Source of the DNA: Tenrec ecaudatus
Taxonomy: Eukaryota > Chordata > Mammalia > Afrosoricida > Tenrecidae
Length of the DNA stretch: 64,000 nucleotides
Assembly (NCBI RefSeq): GCF_050624435.1
Contig: NC_134539.1
Coordinates: 122,433,525 to 122,497,524, forward strand
Reading direction: 5' to 3'
Numbering within the stretch: position 1 is the stretch's first letter; every line of letters starts with the position of its first letter. A program made the position numbers and the translations under genes. This document shows, in pieces, positions 42,712-52,682 of the stretch. The notes under the pieces are model-generated. The model did not search any database, was not told the origin of the DNA, and saw only the letters and a program-made list of their open reading frames with translations.

Positions 42712-43446
42712 ATTTTGCTTGCTGAAACTGAGGGGGATTTGAAGCACTTGCTGAAGATCAAGGACTGCAGCCTTCAGTGTGGACTGTGACTCAATGTAAG
42801 GAAGACCCAAATATTCACAACTGCACCAATAGTTAAATAACATCATGATAAATGGAGAAAAAATTAAAGTTGTCAAGGGTTTCGTCTTGCGCGGATCCAC
42901 AATCGATGCTCATGGAAGCAGCAGTCAAGAGTTCAAACAACACATTACATTGGGTAAATCTGCTGCACAAGACCTCTTTAAAGTGTTGAAAAGCAAGGAG
43001 GTTACTTTGAGGACTGAGGAGCACCTGGTATTATCAGTTGTCTACCACGCAGGTGAAAGGTGGACACTGAATAAGGAAGACTAAAGAAGAATTGATGTAT
43101 TTGAAGGGTGGTGTTGGCAAAGAATATTGAAAGTACCATGGATTGCCAAAAGAATAAACAAATCTGTCTTGGAAGAAGTACAGCCAGAGTGCTCCTTAGA
43201 AGCCAGGATAGTGAGAGTTCATGTCACCATCATACTTGTTGTCAGGAGAGAAGGTCATCATGCCTGGTAAAGCAGAGAGGCAGTGAGGACGACGAAGGCC
43301 CTCATCAGGACGGATCAGCACCGTGGCTGCAGCAGTGGGCTCGGATATAAAAGGTGTGAGGAAAGCACAGGATTGAGTGGTGTTTTGTTCTCTTATGCAC
43401 AGTGTCTCCATGAGTCAGAACCGACTCAACCTGACAACCGCATCAT
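42712..43446 (+). mobile_element. RTE/BovB LINE, C-terminal coding remnant and 3' end
   Basis: The left part encodes the RTE C-terminal block: NIMINGEKIKVVKGFVL, then LGKSAAQDLFKVLKSKEV. Next come GGTGTTGGCAAAGAATATTG, ACCATGGATTGCCAAAAGAA and ATCAGGACGGATCAGCACCG. It ends GAGTCAGAACCGACTCAACC, the tail shared with AfroSINE. Stops break the frame. Confidence 0.85.
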
Positions 43447-43799
43447 ATACGTAATATGTTTACCTATATGTAACTCATGCATTAATATACCTGCTCTCCT
43501 TTACATATCAGGCATTCCAAAACCCTACAGTATTTTAATAAATATGTCTTATGAGAATTAAGTTTGAAGGCATAAAGCAAACTTAATTTTCATAAAATAT
43601 ATTTACACAAGTACTGTAGCATTTAGGAATGCCTGCTATTGCAAAGGATATTGGATATATTTAATACATGTGTTTTATATAAACATATTACATGTAATAT
43701 ATATAATCTGTACATATTGCTTAACATTTTTAATCACTTTAATATGCCTGATGGCAATGCTGCTGGTATATCGTTTTGCAAATTATGCATTGACCTTAG
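43447..43799. other. Unassigned AT-rich stretch
   Basis: Nothing recognised. Confidence 0.4.
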
Positions 43800-43908
43800 A
43801 AAGTACAACTCCCATAAAGAGTTACAGCCTCAGAGACACACAGGGGCAGTTTTATGCTGTCCTAAATGGTCTCTATGAGTCAGAATAAACTAGAGGCAAT
43901 GAGTGAAT
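43800..43908 (+). mobile_element. AfroSINE 3' half
   Basis: CCATAAAGAGTTACAGCCTC, ACAGGGGCAGTTTTATGCTG, TATGAGTCAGAATAAACTAG and GCAATGAGTG give the distal half only; the tRNA-like head is missing. Confidence 0.75.
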
Positions 43909-44059
43909 GAGTGAATGCTTTAAAAAATAAGGGCACCTGGTTCTTTTAATACTGTTAATGAGAAAACTTGATTTTATAGTATTTGATGGAATTTGAAGTA
44001 ATTTATATTTCACTACCTTAACCTGTGGCATTGAAATAATGGAACAAATCCCTGTTTTA

Positions 44060-44370
44060 CATTTTACTCCTATCAGGTAAAGGAATGCATGCTCGTTATA
44101 AAATATTCAAACCTTACAGAAATACATGGCATGTGCAATGAAAACTCCTCAAAATATTATCTCCCCAGAAGTTACTACTAGCAGTAGTTTGTTGTACATT
44201 TCTTCCCAAGTTTTGTTTCTATCCATATACAATACCAGCTTCTACCTGTGAACATAGCTTGACATATTACCAATTCCAAAAGACTTATTTAACTAACCCC
44301 TTATTGGACATTTGGCTATTCCCAAATTTTTGCTTTTCTGTATAGTGCTACAATGAATACATCTGAATAA
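44060..44370 (-). mobile_element. Old L1/HAL1-type fragment, antisense
   Basis: AATGCATGCTCGTTATAAAA, ATTCAAACCTTACAGAAAT, CTTATTGGACATTTGGCTAT and GTGCTACAATGAATACATCT recall the reverse strand of HAL1 or related L1. Confidence 0.5.
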
Positions 44371-44449
44371 ATAGAGCAGAAGCTATCTCATCTAACCTTA
44401 TCATTACTAGTAGTTGGTCAGTTCATCAGTTTAAGCAAAAATCAAAGAA

Positions 44450-44617
44450 ACAAATCTACTGCCATCAACTCACTTCTAACATCTGAGGATGCTGTAGAAG
44501 GCAGAGGGTTTCCCTCGGGTTTCTGAAGCTGTGGATCTTTATGGGAGAGTTTATGTGTTTGAACCACCAACTCTGCAGTTAACAGGTCAATGCCTAATCC
44601 ACCACACCATCAGGGCT
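44450..44617 (-). mobile_element. AfroSINE, antisense
   Basis: CTACTGCCATCAACTCACTT, GTTTCTGAAGCTGTGGATCT, CTCTGCAGTTAACAGGTCAA and CACACCATCAGGGCTC follow the reverse element. Confidence 0.8.
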
Positions 44618-45566
44618 CATTAATAATGTTCCTTACAAATAAATCTCCCTTGAATTATTCTATTTTGAGTGTACCATCTTGTTTCTGGTATGACCCTTAC
44701 TAAACCAGACAGAAAAGGCCCCTATTCTTTTAGAATTTTAATTCCAGTGCTCAAAGAAATAAATTAGTAAGAATTCTTCAGGCAGAAGAAATAGAAAGTG
44801 TGACAGTGCTGTCCCAGGCAGAAGGTTGGCCACCTGCACAGAAAGGCCACTGTGACCAAAGAGGTAGGACTCCATGGGGACTAGTAAGGGATGAGAACAG
44901 AGACCTGATCATATGTATGGAATAATATGCATACCATTGAACTGATCAATTATCTAATATATTGACTAAATATTGACAAGATTTATAGAGCAAAACAACT
45001 TAAGATTTGTAATATAATCTATTATTTGCTTTCTTAGTTTTCAAAGTCCACATATTTTATTATAGGGCTGTCAAGTACATTCAGGACAACTAAAGGTTTA
45101 ACACTTTACTCATTTTAAAATACAAAGAAATTCAGCTGATCAAATATATACCTCTGTGCTAAGATGAGACACATAAACAAGTAAGTCAAATGAATAAAGG
45201 CAAATCAAAAGAATGATACACTTTCTTTCCTACCACCTTCCCACTTAGAGGAGATCTCTTTTTCATTAACTCACAGCCCGAGGTTTGGTTTCGTTTCATA
45301 TTTTCTATTTTGTTTTATGGGGGGGAGGAAGTTTACTACTTAAGGAAAAGAAACTTCTCTGGAATACCAAAATTGAAAAAAATGACCCGGCTATATTGAT
45401 TGTCTAACAGAGCAAATCTCCATGTGATGTTGGAAGTACTCAAGTCAAAGAATACTTAGCTATAAGACAAATATTTCCATTTTTTTTCATTTCCACTTCT
45501 AATTTCTTTCATCTATATTTGTACATTCACCATAGTATTCTCCCAATAAAATATTTATGGGTGTGT
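44618..45566. other. Unassigned stretch
   Basis: About 0.95 kb without a recognised feature. A GGGGGGGAGG patch lies at 45319. Confidence 0.4.
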
Positions 45567-45610
45567 ATGGGCCTCCTGGTAGCATAGTGGTGACTTATTG
45601 ATTAGGCTGC

Positions 45611-47607
45611 TGTGATAGTCCGGGTAGACTAGAAAAACAAATCTATAGAAACTCATGTGTGTATATAAAGGATAATTATACATTAAGAAAGCATCCCGGA
45701 TGAACAATCTGGAGGAGAAAGCAATGAGACTGACAGTTCCGGGGGTACATGGAAAAGGGGAAGGTGGGGGGAAAGGAAGTGGTGTTAACAAATCCAGAGA
45801 CAAGGGAAAAACAAGTGATCCAAATTGGGGGTGAGGAGGGTGTGGGAAGCCTGGTAGGATGTGACCAAGGATAATGTAACCAAAAGGAATTACTGAAACC
45901 CAGATGAAGGCTGAACATGATAGTGGAACAGTAGGAAAGTAAAAGAAAATAGAGGAAAGAGCTAGGAGGCAAAGAGAATTTATAGAGGTCTAAATAAAGG
46001 CATGTACATATGCAAATATATTTATATACGAGGATGTGGAAATAGATCTAGGTGCACATATGTCTAGGTTTAGTATTAAGTTAGCAGATGGACATTGGGC
46101 CTCTACTCAAGTACTCCCTCAAAGCAAGAATTCTTTGTTCTATTAAACTGGCATTCCATGATGCACACCTTCCCAACATGATCGCTGAAGACAAATGTGT
46201 GCATAAGCAAATGTGGTGAAGAAAGCTGATGGTGCCCAGCTATCAAAAGATATAGTGTCTGGGGCCTGAAAGGCTTGAAGGTAAACAAACGGCCATCTAG
46301 CTCAGAAGCAACAAAGCCCACATGGAAGAAGCACACCAGGTTGTGCGATCATGAGGTGTCGAAGGGATCAGGTATCAGGCATCATCAGAACAAAAAGTCA
46401 TATCATTGTGAATAAGGGGGAGTGCGGAGTGGAGACCTAAAGCACAGCTGTAGGCAATTGGGCATTCCTTTATGGAAGGGTCGCAGGGCGGAGATGAGCC
46501 AGTCAGGGTGCAGTATAGCAACAATGAAACATACAACTTTCCTCTAGTTCCTAAATGCTTCCTCCACGCCTCCCACTATCATGATCCCAATTCTACCTTA
46601 CAAATCTGGCTAGACCAGAGCATGTACACTGGTACAGATAGGAACTGGAAACACAGGGAATCCAGGACAGATGATCCCTTCAGAACCAGTGGTGAGAGTG
46701 GCGATACAGAAAGGGTGGAGAGAGGGTACGGTGGAAAGGGGGAACCAATTACAAGAATCTACATATAACCTCCTCCCTGGAGGACGGACAACAGAAAAGT
46801 AGGTGAAGGGAAACGTCGGACAATGTAAGATATGACAAAATAATAATTTATAAATTATACAGGGTTCATGAGGGAGGGGGAAGGAGGGGAAAAATGAGGA
46901 GCTGATGTCAGGGGCTTAAGTGGAGAGCAAATGTTTTGTGGATGATGAGGGCAATAAATGTACAAATGTGCTTTACACAATTGATGTATGTATGGATTGT
47001 GATAAGAGTTGTATGAGCCCCTTATAAAATGATTTTAAAAAAGAAAGGGGAAAAAAGGCACAGGTGATGCACCCAAAACAAAAGTGCATATAAATGGTGC
47101 TGGAATCCAAATAAAGGGCAAAGTTTAATTTTTTAAAAAAGAAATAAAGAAAGTATCCTAACCCATTCCAAGCCCATATGTCCAATAACAATCTATAACG
47201 TCGTCTTCAGACTCATGAAACATATGCAATGATGCTGAGTGCAGGACAATCACAGGCCATGGGGTGGGAAGTCTTTGGATCCAGCGCCGTTGTAAACATC
47301 TCAGTGCTGGCAGAGGTCTCCACATGGCTTCTCCAGGTCCAGGGTTCTCTGTAGTAGGGTTGTTTCATGTGGCTTCTCCTTAGGGATGTCTCACAGGGAG
47401 TCAGCCTTGTTAGAAGAGTCTCCAAGGAAGTGAAGTAGTGTCTTTCTCCTCCAAGGTGGAAATACAGGAGTTCCCAGAATTCTCAGTAGAAGACCATGCC
47501 CACACAGAGGTCTCATTGGCTATGCCCCAATTGACAGACTAGACTCCACCCCTTCACTCTTAATCCTCTCAAGTCCCAAATTGACATCAAATTATGTAGC
47601 TACCACA
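45611..47607 (-). mobile_element. MaLR-like solo LTR, antisense, inside AfroSINE
   Basis: The LTR starts TGTGATAGTCCGGGTAGACT and ends ATGTAGCTACCACA in + reading, with the perfect duplication GCTGC (45606-45610 and 47608-47612). It is the same family as at 18.3 kb and 23.9 kb. A family A copy occupies 45697-47146. Confidence 0.9.
45697..47146 (+). mobile_element. Family A retroposon with apparent 3' transduction
   Basis: Flanked by AAGAAAGCATCC (45685-45696) and AAGAAAGTATCC (47147-47158). It is 5'-truncated at GGATGAACAATCTGGAGG and has one internal unit (about 46150-46410). The family poly(A) signal is changed to TATAAA at 47023-47028. After its A-rich tract, about 85 bp of non-element sequence follow, with an AATAAA at 47110-47115 and a second A-tract immediately before the duplication. 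The extra block therefore travelled with the element. Confidence 0.88.
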
Positions 47608-47763
47608 GCTGCTAACCACAAGGTCAGTAGTTCAAAACGACCAGTTACTCAGAGAGAAAGCCCAAGATTTCTTCTCCTGTAAAGAATGAGCCTCAAAAAC
47701 TGAGACAACCCTGTCCTATAAAGTCACTAAGAGTAGGCATCAACTCATTGGCAGTGATTGTAT

Positions 47764-48043
47764 GGACTTGTTATCTGAAAACAATGGAGGCAGCAGGTAC
47801 TTTATATTTGTATAAAAACTAAAGGCGAACAAACTAGGATTGATTCAGAAAAAAAGACTAAGGATTGTATCCAAAGATCAGTAAAGAATTAGTTGATAAT
47901 ATAATAAAGCACAATTAACATTTTATGGAGTAAAAATGTTTGAAATATATATTCGAATTAACCATTTCTGCATACATTTATAATTAAATCTATTTTATTT
48001 TAAGATTGAAAATAAATTATGCCATGTAAAAGGTAAAGAATTT
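47764..48043. other. Unassigned AT-rich stretch
   Basis: No recognised feature. Confidence 0.4.
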
Positions 48044-48052
48044 AAAGTAGAG

Positions 48053-49066
48053 AATTGCCTGCCCTGATACGACGCTGAAGACAAATGGGTGCATAAACAA
48101 ATGTGGCAAAGAAAGCTGATGGTGCCATCTAACCCAGAAGCAACAAAGCCCACATGGAAGAAACACACCAGCCTGTGCAATCACAAGGTATTGAAGGGAT
48201 CAGGTATCAGGCATCATCAGAACAAAAAATCATACGTACCTGGCAAGGGAGACACCATGATCACAAAGGTGGTTTTCCCAGGGCGAGGCTTACCCATTGC
48301 ACTCCGGATGTGCTGACCTCTGCCATTTCCCCAAATGTGGGAAACTCGACTGCATAATTTGTGGTAGTGGGGGACTGGTTTCACGCTTCCCCTAAAAAAA
48401 AAAAAGAACAAAAAAATCATATCATAATGAATAAGGGTGGGATGCGGAATGGAGACCCAAAGCCCATTTGTAGGCCACTGGACATCTCCTTACAGAAGGG
48501 CCTCCGGGAGGAGAAGAGTCAGTCAGGGTGCAATGTAGCAATGATGAAACATATAACTTTCCTCTAGTTCCTAAATGCTTCCTCCTCTCCCACTATCATG
48601 ATCCCAGTTCTATCTTAAAAATCTGGTTAGACCAGAGGATGTACACTGGTACAGATAGGAACTGGAAACACAGGGATTCCAGGGCAGATGATCCCTTCAG
48701 GACCAGTGGTGTGAGTGGCGATACTGGGAGGGTAGAGGGAGGGTGGGTTAGAAAGGGAGAACCAATTACAAGAATCTACATATAACCTCCTCCCTGGGTG
48801 AAGGACAACAGAAAAGTTGGTGAAGAAAGACATCAGACAGGGCAAGATATGACAAAATAATAATAATTTATAAATTATAAAAGGTTCATGAGGGAGGGTG
48901 GAGTGGGGAGGGGGGGAAATGAGGAGTTGATGCCAGGGGCTTAAGTGGAGAGCAAATGTTTTGAGAATGATGAGGGCAATGAATGTACAAATGTGCTTTA
49001 CACAATTAATGTGTATATGTATTGTGATAAGAGTTGTATGAGCCCCCAATAAAACGATTTTTTTAA
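48053..49066 (+). mobile_element. Family A retroposon hosting a U1 retrocopy
   Basis: It starts within the internal unit (GCCCTGATACGACGCTGAAG) and ends CCCCCAATAAAACGATTTTT. The flanks AAAGTAGAG (48044-48052 and 49067-49075) form the duplication. About 50 bp are missing from the unit after GATGGTGCC. A U1 snRNA retrocopy with its own duplication is inserted at 48232. Confidence 0.88.
48232..48393 (+). pseudogene. RNU1: U1 spliceosomal snRNA retrocopy, full length, polyadenylated
   Basis: All of U1 (about 162 nt) is present: ATACGTACCTGGCAAGGGAG, CCATGATCACAAAGGTGG, TTTTCCCAGGGCGAGGC, TTGCACTCCGGATGTGCTGA, the Sm site context ATAATTTGTGGTAGTGGGGG, and the 3' stem CACGCTTCCCCT. U1 pairs with the 5' splice site through ACUUACCUG; here a T-to-G change gives ACGTACCTG, so it is a pseudogene. 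A 12-nt A-tail follows and AGAACAAAAAATCAT is duplicated on both sides (right copy with one extra A), which shows L1-mediated insertion. No upstream snRNA promoter is visible. Confidence 0.96.
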
Positions 49067-49161
49067 AAAGTAGAGTTGAATGAATGAAAGTCAAAATTCT
49101 TCAGCATAATTCTTCAACATTGTTGTATAATATATTCAATGTTTTAAAAATGCTAAGTCTC

Positions 49162-49279
49162 AGTAAATGTGTAGAAAAGAATGATGGCCACATATGTACA
49201 AATATGCCTGATACAACTGATGTATGGATTATTATGAGTTGTAAGCGCTCCCAATACAATGATCTTTTAATAAATTTTT
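49162..49279 (+). mobile_element. Family A retroposon, 118-bp diverged fragment
   Basis: ACATATGTACAAATATGCCT, CTGATGTATGGATTATTATG and GCTCCCAATACAATGATC are the family terminus, diverged. The duplication AAATGCTAAGTCTC (49148-49161) against AAATGCTAATTCTC (49280-49293) differs at one base. Confidence 0.85.
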
Positions 49280-49365
49280 AAATGCTAATTCTCCATTTAC
49301 TCTAAAGATTAGGAAATACAGAATCATAATCTCTTTGAGTCTTAATTTTTCCAACTGTAAAATTA

Positions 49366-49546
49366 TAGTAGGGCCTTGGTGCTGCAGTGGTTACATGTTG
49401 GGCTGCCATCGTAGGGTCGGCAGTTCTAAACCACCAGCAACGCCGAGGGAGAAAGACTCGGTTTTCCACTTCTGTAAACAGTTACAGTCTCAGAAACCCA
49501 CAGGTAGCTAGGAGTCTGCTTTGACTTAATGGCAGTGAGTTTAGTT
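49366..49546 (+). mobile_element. AfroSINE
   Basis: GGGCCTTGGTGCTGCAGTGG, GGGCTGCCATCGTAGGGTCG, CACCAGCAACGCCGAGGGAG, AACAGTTACAGTCTCAGAAA and AATGGCAGTGAGTTTAGTTT. The head is well kept. Confidence 0.88.
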
Positions 49547-50884
49547 TTTAGTTGAATTCGTGAAAGTCTGATTCCTAGCAGCAAAAATATTCATGCCTTC
49601 CCAGTTTGACTGTTTAGAGCGCCCTCGTGTGTACCTATGTTGCAATGCTTCACATACTTTTAAAAGATAATCTTGATCTCAACAGACACAGTTAATAAAC
49701 GGATTTATTTTCCCTTTTACAATCGATTTAAGTGTCACTAAATAAATGCTGAAAAGTGTGGTTGACCCTACTACATACAGTTTTCTATCAAACTTTTCAC
49801 ATGCTAAATTTTATTCTAAAACAATTAAGTTATTATTACCTGGTTAAGGTTTTTTTGGTTTTTTTTTTAATGACAGGGCTTGTTTGTTTTTTCCCCTTTA
49901 AAGCGTCTAAGGTAAGTTTCTCATTATGATATTATTTAACTAGTATACCTAAAAGAAAATAAGAATTCAACCCTCTAGGTAATTTTAATATGTGGTAGTT
50001 TGGGGATAGATAATAGTGCAAGGGGTCAATTCTAGCTTAGTTATTTTTCAAGATAAACATTTACTTGTCAAAATCACTGTCGAGATTTCCATCTTTCTCC
50101 TCAAAAAAGGACAACATGGGAGGAAATAGAAAAGAATCTCATAAAATAACATTTCACATAAAATAGAAATCTTGTAAATTCAATCAAAATCCAATATATG
50201 TTCATTTAATAAGTACTTATTGATCCAGGTATGGATGCTAAATTAAAGAAGCCCATAGCTACTTAAAATAAGTGAAAAAAAGTTTGTTTTTGTCTTTTCT
50301 TCTGTAAAGTGGCCTCGGCGTACCTGCCTCACCCAAGAGACCTGCTATAAAGATTTAATAGCATGATATACCACATTTTTTTAAAGTGTGGGGTGTTATT
50401 AAAATGTTTACAAAAGAAGCCTCAGTAATTAAAAAATTACGTTTTAAGGATTGGTTTGATTGTAGAAAACCTTTTAATATGAGACTGTGCTAATCTTAAA
50501 AAAAATTCCACAAAATTTTCATGACAGGAGAGGAAATGGAAAGAAGATTATGCCACCTGAAAATAGCAGTCTAAATGTTGTCGTTGTTGTTTTTCCTGAT
50601 TGTCTCTTGCTCTTGTTCTCTTGACAAGTAAGCACACAAGAGTGTTAAGAATGAGGGCAGGTGAGCCAAGAGGTCAGACTGGATATTCCAGACCAGCCAG
50701 AGTGGAGCAATGGAATAGAAACCAGAGTTTGTGTCTTTCAAAACCCCTTGCACTCAGACACCTGTAACCTATGGTATACACATAAAGGCAGCTTATGAGG
50801 TTTAGCGGTTCTTTGATCCAAAGGCCTTGGCGAATATCCAATGGGTTATCCTGGTGTCCTCCCACCAATGGTTAGAGCCTGTTT
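49547..50884. other. Mostly unassigned; possible MIR at 50295-50370
   Basis: About 1.3 kb of AT-rich DNA. TTTTCTTCTGTAAAGTGGCC, then TACCTGCCTCACCCAAGAG and AAAGATTTAATAGCATGATA resemble the centre of a sense MIR. Nothing else is recognised. Confidence 0.4.
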
Positions 50885-51195
50885 CTCACTCCCATGGTAC
50901 TTCTAACAGTTTCCACCAACACCATAATTCAAATACATCAATTCTTCTGCAATCTTCCTTACACAGTGCCTAATTTTTACATGCATCTGAAGTGATTAAA
51001 AATACCATGACTTGAAGAAGGCACACATTAGTTCTCTTTGCTCTTTAACACTTTTTTAAAGTCTTGTGGAGGAGATTTGTCCAATATGTCATTAGATTTC
51101 TTGATTACTGCTCCCATGAGCATTGATTGTGGATTCAAGTACAAGGAAAACTTTTAAAACATTAATCTTTTTCTCTATTAATCATGATGTCATTT
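50885..51195 (-). mobile_element. RTE/BovB LINE fragment, antisense
   Basis: CACCAACACCATAATTCAAA, CATCAATTCTTCTGCAATCT, CTCTTTGCTCTTTAACACTT, CCCATGAGCATTGATTGTGG are reverse matches to the RTE at 42.9-43.1 kb. Confidence 0.78.
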
Positions 51196-51860
51196 TCATA
51201 TAACTAGAAGTAATCCTATAGTTCAATTTTTGCAACCTTTTAAAGTTTGATGGTATCTCCTTCATTTAAAGTTTTAAGTAAACTATAATAAATTTTGCTG
51301 TTTTAAGCATTTGAAGTGTACAATCCAATGACATCGTTCACCTTGACAATGTTGTGCAACCACCACATGTATTTCCCAGACACTTCGAAGACCGCTAAGA
51401 CCCTGTTTTAAAAACAGACAACTTACTTTGGACATTTTAAAATATATCTAAAATAGAAGGGCATAATGAACTCTTCTGTACCCATCATACAGTTTTAAAT
51501 ACTATCAACCCTGCTCTCACTTTTGGGTGAATTTGAAGCAAATTAAATAATCTTATAAATTTTATAACAAGTGAATATATACTGATATAAATTGTATATG
51601 TTATAATTATATCATTGTACTTGTATATAATTCTTTTAAAATAATCATTCTTTTAAAAATTCCATAATACTCTATAATAACATGGAATTAAAGAAACATA
51701 ACAAGAGTTCTGAAGTGAAAAGTACTAGATTCTCATTCCTTGTAAACAGCTTCTTCAATCTGGAACTCCAAAGGAGGAGGGGCCCAGGCATTTCTTCATC
51801 ACTGGATGAATGCAGTAATATTACCTGAGAACTTCTTCTGTGACCACTAGGTTATAGCTA
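51196..51860 (-). mobile_element. Old L1 fragment, antisense (about 51280-51530)
   Basis: GAAGTGTACAATCCAATGAC, GACAATGTTGTGCAACCACC, then ACTCTTCTGTACCCATCATA are reverse L1M motifs. The rest, to 51860, is not recognised. Confidence 0.5.
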
Positions 51861-52144
51861 TATGGATTTCCAACCTTACTCTAAAGTGTTCAAGACTCAC
51901 TGTAATCCTTCGGGAAATAATAAGAACCTTCTGTCACATTCAAGCATAAGAGAAATAATGTATCTTCTCTACATTCATTTTCCTTATCTCAAAAGGGAAG
52001 AAATAATCATTCACATGGGATTAAATATCCTGGTCAAATCACCTAACATTCTGAAAAGGATAAACACTTATTTGACTAGCATAGGAACAGAACAAATTGC
52101 AAAAAACAAACAAACTGAACTCAAACACATGAGAATTTAATATA
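51861..52144. other. Unassigned stretch
   Basis: An open frame of 92 codons starts at 51862, but it has no family features or flanking splice or promoter signals and is treated as chance. MIR-like wording (CTTATCTCAAAAGGGAAG) is weak. Confidence 0.35.
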
Positions 52145-52682
52145 TGACAAAGCTTGCATTTCAAATCAAAAGGAGAAAGATACCTTGTCCAATAAATTTA
52201 ATATGAGACAACTGCTGAGACATTCCAGGAAAACAGCTGAATTATTATTTTATGCCAAATAAAGTCCATATGTACAAAAATTTTAAATATGAACTATAAA
52301 ATTACCAGTATAACATGGATGAATATTTTTTATAATCTTGGAGTGAACAAGACTTCCAAGCATGTGTCATAAATTTCAGAATCTATAAACCAAAAATTTT
52401 ATGACTTTTGGCTACGTAAAAATTGAAAGTTTAAGCTCTTTTTATAGGACAAAATACTACCTAAAAGAGAGACATAGCATATTTTTGAGTGGAAAGAATT
52501 AACATAATGATATAAATTCTTCCCAAAATAATATATAAAAGCAATTAGAATGAGAATACATTGATATTTTTAAATAGACAATAACTTTAATATTCATATG
52601 GAGATATAATTGAGAATAGTCTCAAAATCAATATTAACATGATCAAAATTGATATTATTTAAGATAATTGAGAATGTTGTCA
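52145..52682 (+). mobile_element. Ancient L1 (L1M class), ORF2 C-terminal part
   Basis: CTTGCATTTCAAATCAAAAG, TGTCCAATAAATTTAATATG, AACATGGATGAATATTTTTT, ATAATCTTGGAGTGAACAAG and GGCTACGTAAAAATTGAAAG follow the end of L1 ORF2. All frames are broken. Confidence 0.68.

Larger units (their letters stand above)
45567..47763 (+). mobile_element. AfroSINE, outer layer of a four-level nest
   Basis: The left piece (45567-45610) is the tRNA-like head GGCCTCCTGGTAGCATAGTG to TAGGCTGC. The right piece (47613-47763) resumes TAACCACAAGGTCAGTAGTT and ends with CATTGGCAGTGATTGT. The 5-bp duplication GCTGC of the LTR insertion lies between the two pieces. Confidence 0.85.

Noticed and set aside
48627-49094. 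Long antisense open frame (155 codons), with related frames at 33921-34319, 19524-19940 and 7896-8294
   Set aside because: It is the complement of the purine-rich, stop-poor end of family A. It recurs only because the element recurs, and shows no protein family features.
51862-52140. Plus-strand open frame of 92 codons
   Set aside because: AT-rich, no family motif, next to L1 remnants; treated as chance.
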